NCBI GenBank assembly: GCA_014879655.1
Contig: JACSRS010000074.1
Span: 1-42,186, forward strand
Source of the DNA: Burkholderiaceae bacterium
GTDB lineage: Bacteria > Pseudomonadota > Gammaproteobacteria > Burkholderiales > Burkholderiaceae_C
Direction: 5' to 3'
DNA length: 42,186 nucleotides
Under the pieces are notes generated by a model that saw only the letters and a program-made list of their open reading frames with translations, was not told where the DNA came from and ran no database searches. Position 1 is the stretch's first letter. Every line of letters starts with the position of its first letter. Shown here in pieces: positions 42,056 through 42,186 of the stretch. The position numbers and the translations under genes are program-made.

Positions 42056-42091
42056 CCTTGGTCGCTGGTTCGAGCCCAGCACGCCCTACCA
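42047..42091 (+). pseudogene. 3' part of split tRNA (CAU anticodon)
   Basis: Anticodon loop, 3' anticodon stem TCCCT, variable loop, T arm (CTGGTTCGAGCCCAG) and acceptor ACGCCCT with ACCA are intact. The first nine bases duplicate the attL core. There is no tRNA 5' part upstream, so this half is silent. It completes the tRNA begun at 19693. Confidence 0.92.
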
Positions 42092-42103
42092 AAAAAACCG
42101 TGA

Positions 42104-42109
42104 TAGAAT
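42104..42109 (+). promoter_or_regulatory. -10 box of tRNA-Arg
   Basis: TAGAAT within TGATAGAAT gives an extended -10 box 12 bp before the tRNA-Arg gene, so that tRNA has its own promoter and does not depend on read-through from the element. Confidence 0.55.
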
Positions 42110-42121
42110 CTTAGGCTTCGC

Positions 42122-42186
42122 GCGGCTGTAGCTCAGTTGGATAGAGTACTTGGCTACGAACCAAGGGGTCGTGGGTTCGAATCCTG
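42122..42186 (+). tRNA. tRNA-Arg (ACG), cut by the window edge
   Basis: Acceptor GCGGCTG, D arm GCTCAGTTGGATAGAGT, anticodon stem CTTGG/CCAAG with loop CTACGAA (anticodon ACG), and the start of the T arm are visible. The 3' acceptor strand lies beyond the window. It was probably the next gene after the CAU tRNA before the element inserted. Confidence 0.9.

Noticed and set aside
1-42186. CRISPR array
   Set aside because: I found no regularly spaced repeats with unique spacers; the only tandem repeat is the heptamer run at 5906-5940.

Overview
The window reads as a high-GC betaproteobacterial chromosome, most likely Burkholderiales and close to Comamonadaceae. A short block of core genes (rapZ, recN and nadK on the minus strand, hrcA divergent on the plus strand, then tRNA genes) is flanked by two different mobile regions. 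All family assignments rest on motifs and residues read by eye; no database search was possible.

Region A (1 to about 14,980) is the end of a genomic island that begins outside the window. It carries ICE-type housekeeping genes (a DUF2958 protein and a RadC/JAB protein, each behind a related structured 5' leader), then cargo: an AAA+ ATPase/subtilisin pair; a sigma-like protein, a small protein and an ImmA/IrrE-UvrD helicase fusion; and a compact ubiquitin-like conjugation operon consisting of a double ubiquitin-like/E2 fusion, a JAB/E1 fusion and a DUF6527-like protein. A P4-type tyrosine integrase closes the island next to rapZ.

Region B (14,987-19,675) is chromosomal backbone: the overlapping nadK-recN-rapZ operon and the divergent heat-shock repressor gene hrcA.

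Region C (19,725-42,055) is a 22.3 kb integrative element whose two ends can be placed from the sequence. It has inserted into the anticodon loop of a CAU-anticodon tRNA gene. The 5' part of that tRNA lies at the left end, the 3' part lies at the right end, and they share a 9-bp core (CTCATAATC). Neither junction regenerates the tRNA. Instead the element carries, 220 bp inside its left end, a complete and diverged CAU tRNA gene interrupted by a 264-nt group I intron of the Azoarcus tRNA-Ile type. The intron splits the same 9-bp core (CTCAT|AATC). The simplest reading is that the element destroys the host tRNA, supplies a replacement, and hides the replacement from its own integrase with a self-splicing intron.

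The rest of region C holds a gene II/X-type replication protein, an AlpA-like DNA-binding protein, a C39-like peptidase, a type I restriction-modification operon (half-size S, HsdM, RhuM, HsdS, HsdR, YgjP-like metallopeptidase), a DUF6119 protein, an orphan AbrB/MazE-like protein, a second tyrosine recombinase, a PD-(D/E)XK-type protein, an AbiE toxin-antitoxin pair, and the element integrase beside the right end. A tRNA-Arg(ACG) gene, cut by the window edge, follows.
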